Positions 32,765 to 34,911 of a DNA stretch of 34,911 bases are shown in pieces; within the stretch, counting starts at the first letter, position 1, and each line of letters starts with the position of its first letter. The translations under genes were made by a program, and so were the position numbers. The DNA is from Candidatus Sulfotelmatobacter sp. (GTDB lineage Bacteria > Acidobacteriota > Terriglobia > Terriglobales > Acidobacteriaceae): the NCBI GenBank assembly GCA_030038125.1, contig JASHPL010000248.1, positions 1 through 34,911 on the forward strand. The letters are read 5' to 3'. The notes under the pieces are model-generated. The model had not been told where the DNA came from. It did no database searches and saw only the letters and a program-made list of their open reading frames with translations.

Positions 32765-34435
32765 GTGCATCAAGTCGAGGAGCAACTGCTCGCCCACATC
32801 CGTCGGCACGAACTTCTCAAGCCCGGTGATCGCCTCGGTGTCGCCGTTTCCGGCGGAATTGATTCGACCGCGCTGTTGCGGCTGCTCCTGGAACTGCGCT
32901 TCGAACTGGGAATTGTTCTCTCCGTCGTTCATTTCAATCACAAGCTGCGCGGGACGCAATCGGATGCCGACGAGGAATTCGTCCGCAATCTGGCGCGGGA
33001 GCATGATCTGGAATTCCACGTGGATCAGGCGGATGTCGCCGCAGATGCGCAGGAGAAAGGCATTAGCGTAGAAACCGCGGCGCGCGAGCTGCGGTATGAA
33101 TTCTTTCGTTCCTTGATTCGGGGAGGAGCTAGTGCACAGAAAGTCGCTCCCCCCACCCCTACGACTCGCTCCGCTGGCTCAGAGCAGGCTCTCTCGCGAA
33201 ATGGGCGAGACGAGTGGTTCAACCGCGAGAAGCTCGAAAAGATCGCGACCGGGCACACGCTCGATGATCAGGCGGAAACAGTGCTGATGCGGATCATTCG
33301 CGGGGCGGGGATGCGAGGGCTGGGCGCGATCTATCCGCGCATTCAGGTTGACGATCAGACTGATGAGCACTGCGGCGAAATTGTGCGCCCGTTGCTCGAA
33401 ACTCGCCGCTGCGAACTCGAGGCATACCTTAAGGATCTTGATCAGAGCTGGCGCGAAGACGCGACCAACGCCGATCATCACTTCACGCGCAACCGCGTCC
33501 GCAGACTGCTCATTCCTCTGCTGCAAAGAGAATTCAACCCGAGCATCGCGCAGAGTCTGACGGAATTGGCGGAAATTGCCCGGGAAGAAGAAGAGTATTG
33601 GCAGAATGAAATCTCCGGCTGGATGGGCACGGCGGTGCATTGGTCGGAGCCGGAATGGGTACGCGGTTCGCAGTGGCAATCGCAGCTGGTTCAGATTGGA
33701 AGCTCAAGTAGACAGGAACGCCAGACCAGAGAACTCAATGCTGATCCGAATCTACAGGAGCGCATGGCCGGGGTTCCCTGGCGGGTAATGAATGCATCTA
33801 TCGAGCGAGTATGGCTCCTGAGCGAGCCGATCGCCGTGCAGCGCAGGCTCGTAAAAGCCATCGGGGATCACGCCGGAATCTCTCTAGAATTTAAACACGT
33901 CGAAGAAATCCTGCGGTTCGCCGCTTACGGCGGACCTTCCGGTCAGGAACTCTCCCTTCCCTCTGGATGGAAATTCGTGCGTGACCCCGAACGCCTGATC
34001 TTCGTTACTCCTGACTTGCGCCAAGCCGCGGGCAGCCGCGATTATGACTATCTTCTTCCCGTGCCTGGTACCGTTTTGGTACATGAGTTAGGCTCGCAAT
34101 TTGAAACGCAAATCGTTTCCGCAGATGGATACGCGGGGTATAATCGCCACGATCTCCTGGATCTGAAATCGCTGCCTGCGCCACTACGCTTGCGGAACTG
34201 GCGGCCCGGAGATCGGTTTTGGCCGGCCCATACCAAATCCCCCAAGAAGATCAAGGAACTGCTGCACAGGCGGCACGCATCCGAAAGCGATCGGCCGCTT
34301 TGGCCCGTCGTACAAAGCGGGAACGAAATTGTCTGGATGCGGGGGTTTGCGGTTCCGACGCGATATCAGGCCAAGGCCGGCGAAGAGGCGTTGCGGATCG
34401 TCGAGGCTGCAGTTTTCGGTGTGCCGGAGCAGTAA
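32765..34435 (+). CDS. tilS: tRNA(Ile)-lysidine synthase
   Basis: This enzyme attaches lysine to C34 of the CAU-anticodon tRNA-Ile using ATP. The GTG start (VHQVEEQLLAHIRRHELLKP) gives 556 residues; the track's TTG start at 32669 would translate a repeat. Residues 29-34 are the PP-loop SGGIDS; HFNHKLRG, SVETAARELRYEFF, IATGHTLDDQAETVLMRIIR and NRVRRLLIPLL are conserved N-type ATPase blocks. The C-terminal domain carries PLRLRNWRPGDRFWP and KKIKELLHRR. About 35 extra residues at ~120-155 (GASAQKVAPPTPTTRSAG...) interrupt the catalytic domain between FFRSLIRG and KLEKIATGH, likely another inserted DNA element. No ribosome-binding site is obvious. Confidence 0.92.
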   Translation: MHQVEEQLLAHIRRHELLKPGDRLGVAVSGGIDSTALLRLLLELRFELGIVLSVVHFNHKLRGTQSDADEEFVRNLAREHDLEFHVDQADVAADAQEKGISVETAARELRYEFFRSLIRGGASAQKVAPPTPTTRSAGSEQALSRNGRDEWFNREKLEKIATGHTLDDQAETVLMRIIRGAGMRGLGAIYPRIQVDDQTDEHCGEIVRPLLETRRCELEAYLKDLDQSWREDATNADHHFTRNRVRRLLIPLLQREFNPSIAQSLTELAEIAREEEEYWQNEISGWMGTAVHWSEPEWVRGSQWQSQLVQIGSSSRQERQTRELNADPNLQERMAGVPWRVMNASIERVWLLSEPIAVQRRLVKAIGDHAGISLEFKHVEEILRFAAYGGPSGQELSLPSGWKFVRDPERLIFVTPDLRQAAGSRDYDYLLPVPGTVLVHELGSQFETQIVSADGYAGYNRHDLLDLKSLPAPLRLRNWRPGDRFWPAHTKSPKKIKELLHRRHASESDRPLWPVVQSGNEIVWMRGFAVPTRYQAKAGEEALRIVEAAVFGVPEQ

Positions 34436-34483
34436 AATCGAGCGTTGTCGTTTGACAGTCACAAAACTATCAATGGTGCCAGC

Positions 34484-34911
34484 ATGGAGCGTCTGCGCCA
34501 GGTCATTAGCGGCGAGCAAATCCAGAAACGCGTGAAGGAACTCGGCCGACAGATCTCCGATGACTACAAGGGAGAGACCGTGCAGCTGCTGGCGGTGCTT
34601 GAGAATGCGTTCATATTTCTTGCCGACCTGGTCCGGGCACTGGACGTCCCAGTGGTGTGCCAGTTCATAAAGCCCAAATACAGCCGCTCGCAGAAGGGCG
34701 CCGTAGGCGACGTGATGGAGATTTTTTTCAGCCACGAACCGGATATCCGTGGCCAGCACATTTTGGTGGTGGAAGGCCTCGTGCACTCAGGAGTCACCAG
34801 CGAGTTTTTGATGGGCGATTTGCGGGCCCGCGGTGCAGCCTCTGTAAAACTCGTAACCCTGCTCGATCGCCAGGCCGCGCGCCGCGTTCCCTTGCAGCCG
34901 GATTATTTCGG
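34484..34911 (+). CDS. Hypoxanthine phosphoribosyltransferase-like protein, partial, degenerate active site
   Basis: The frame runs off the right edge after ~142 residues, starting at an ATG 48 bp after tilS. It aligns along its length with bacterial HPRT: VISGEQIQKRVKELGRQISD matches the N-terminus, and TVQLLAVLENAFIFLADLVR and ARGAASVKLVTLLDRQAARR match later blocks. The PRPP-binding and catalytic motif, normally ED-x-x-DSG, reads VVEGLVHSGVTSE, so both the second acidic residue and the catalytic Asp are replaced (Gly and His). The VLKGA loop is VLENA, and the usual SSYG is lost. The position after tilS matches the tilS-hpt-ftsH order of many bacteria. It may be a non-catalytic paralogue, so no gene symbol is given. 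Confidence 0.83.
   Translation, partial: MERLRQVISGEQIQKRVKELGRQISDDYKGETVQLLAVLENAFIFLADLVRALDVPVVCQFIKPKYSRSQKGAVGDVMEIFFSHEPDIRGQHILVVEGLVHSGVTSEFLMGDLRARGAASVKLVTLLDRQAARRVPLQPDYF

Noticed and set aside
1-34911. tRNA/rRNA genes, CRISPR arrays, insertion sequences or prophage
   Set aside because: No T-arm motifs, regularly spaced repeats, transposase or integrase sequences were found on either strand.

Overview
The window looks like chromosomal DNA from a soil-type acidobacterium (Acidobacteriota, probably Terriglobia). This is inferred from a fairly GC-rich composition, a very large carboxypeptidase-regulatory/TonB-type receptor, TPR and Sel1 proteins, PilZ proteins, a B12-dependent ribonucleotide reductase, an S53 (kumamolisin-like) protease, and many small conserved proteins of unknown function. 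No tRNA, rRNA, CRISPR array, transposase, phage or plasmid gene was seen. Strands alternate often, so most genes probably sit in short transcription units of one to three genes.

Layout. 1-2.3 kb: TPR protein and a zinc-ribbon protein (+). 2.3-4.4 kb: OsmC peroxiredoxin, a 58-residue zinc-ribbon protein absent from the ORF track, a DUF4440/SnoaL-like protein and two small unknown proteins (all -). 4.4-5.2 kb: a gene-poor gap, then a small YHS-domain metal-binding protein (+). 5.2-9.6 kb: Mn-type superoxide dismutase, an Oar-like TonB-dependent receptor, a PilZ protein and a PstS-like periplasmic protein (all -). 9.7-14.8 kb: zinc-ribbon membrane protein, a promoter with a long hairpin-rich leader, an unknown protein and the class II ribonucleotide reductase nrdJ (all +). 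14.9-18.4 kb: secreted S53 protease and an STN-like secreted protein (-). 18.6-21.8 kb: secreted unknown protein, PilZ protein and a CpaE/MinD-like ATPase (+). 21.8-23.3 kb: secreted unknown protein and a frameshifted Sel1-repeat protein (-). 23.4-25.2 kb: TonB-family protein (+). 25.4-28.5 kb: a large class III nucleotidyl-cyclase-like protein and two small unknown proteins (-). 28.9-34.9 kb: a small unknown protein, a response regulator fused to a PP2C/SpoIIE phosphatase, thrS, tilS and a partial hypoxanthine-phosphoribosyltransferase-like gene with a broken active-site motif (+).

Themes. Oxidative-stress defence (OsmC, SOD) and nucleotide/tRNA housekeeping (NrdJ, ThrS, TilS, HPRT-like) are interleaved with signalling genes (two PilZ proteins, a receiver-phosphatase, a cyclase-like protein) and envelope genes (TonB, TonB-dependent receptor, secreted protease).

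The most striking observation is a family of roughly 48-bp double-hairpin palindromic elements. Two complete copies and one half copy are inserted in nrdJ in the same reading frame, where the complete copies encode related 16-residue peptides. Further copies lie between genes near 25.3 and 32.6 kb. Other candidate in-frame inserts occur in a PilZ gene and in tilS. This resembles the selfish palindromic elements known inside Rickettsia genes. A second notable item is the roughly 385-nt structured leader ahead of the unknown gene and nrdJ.
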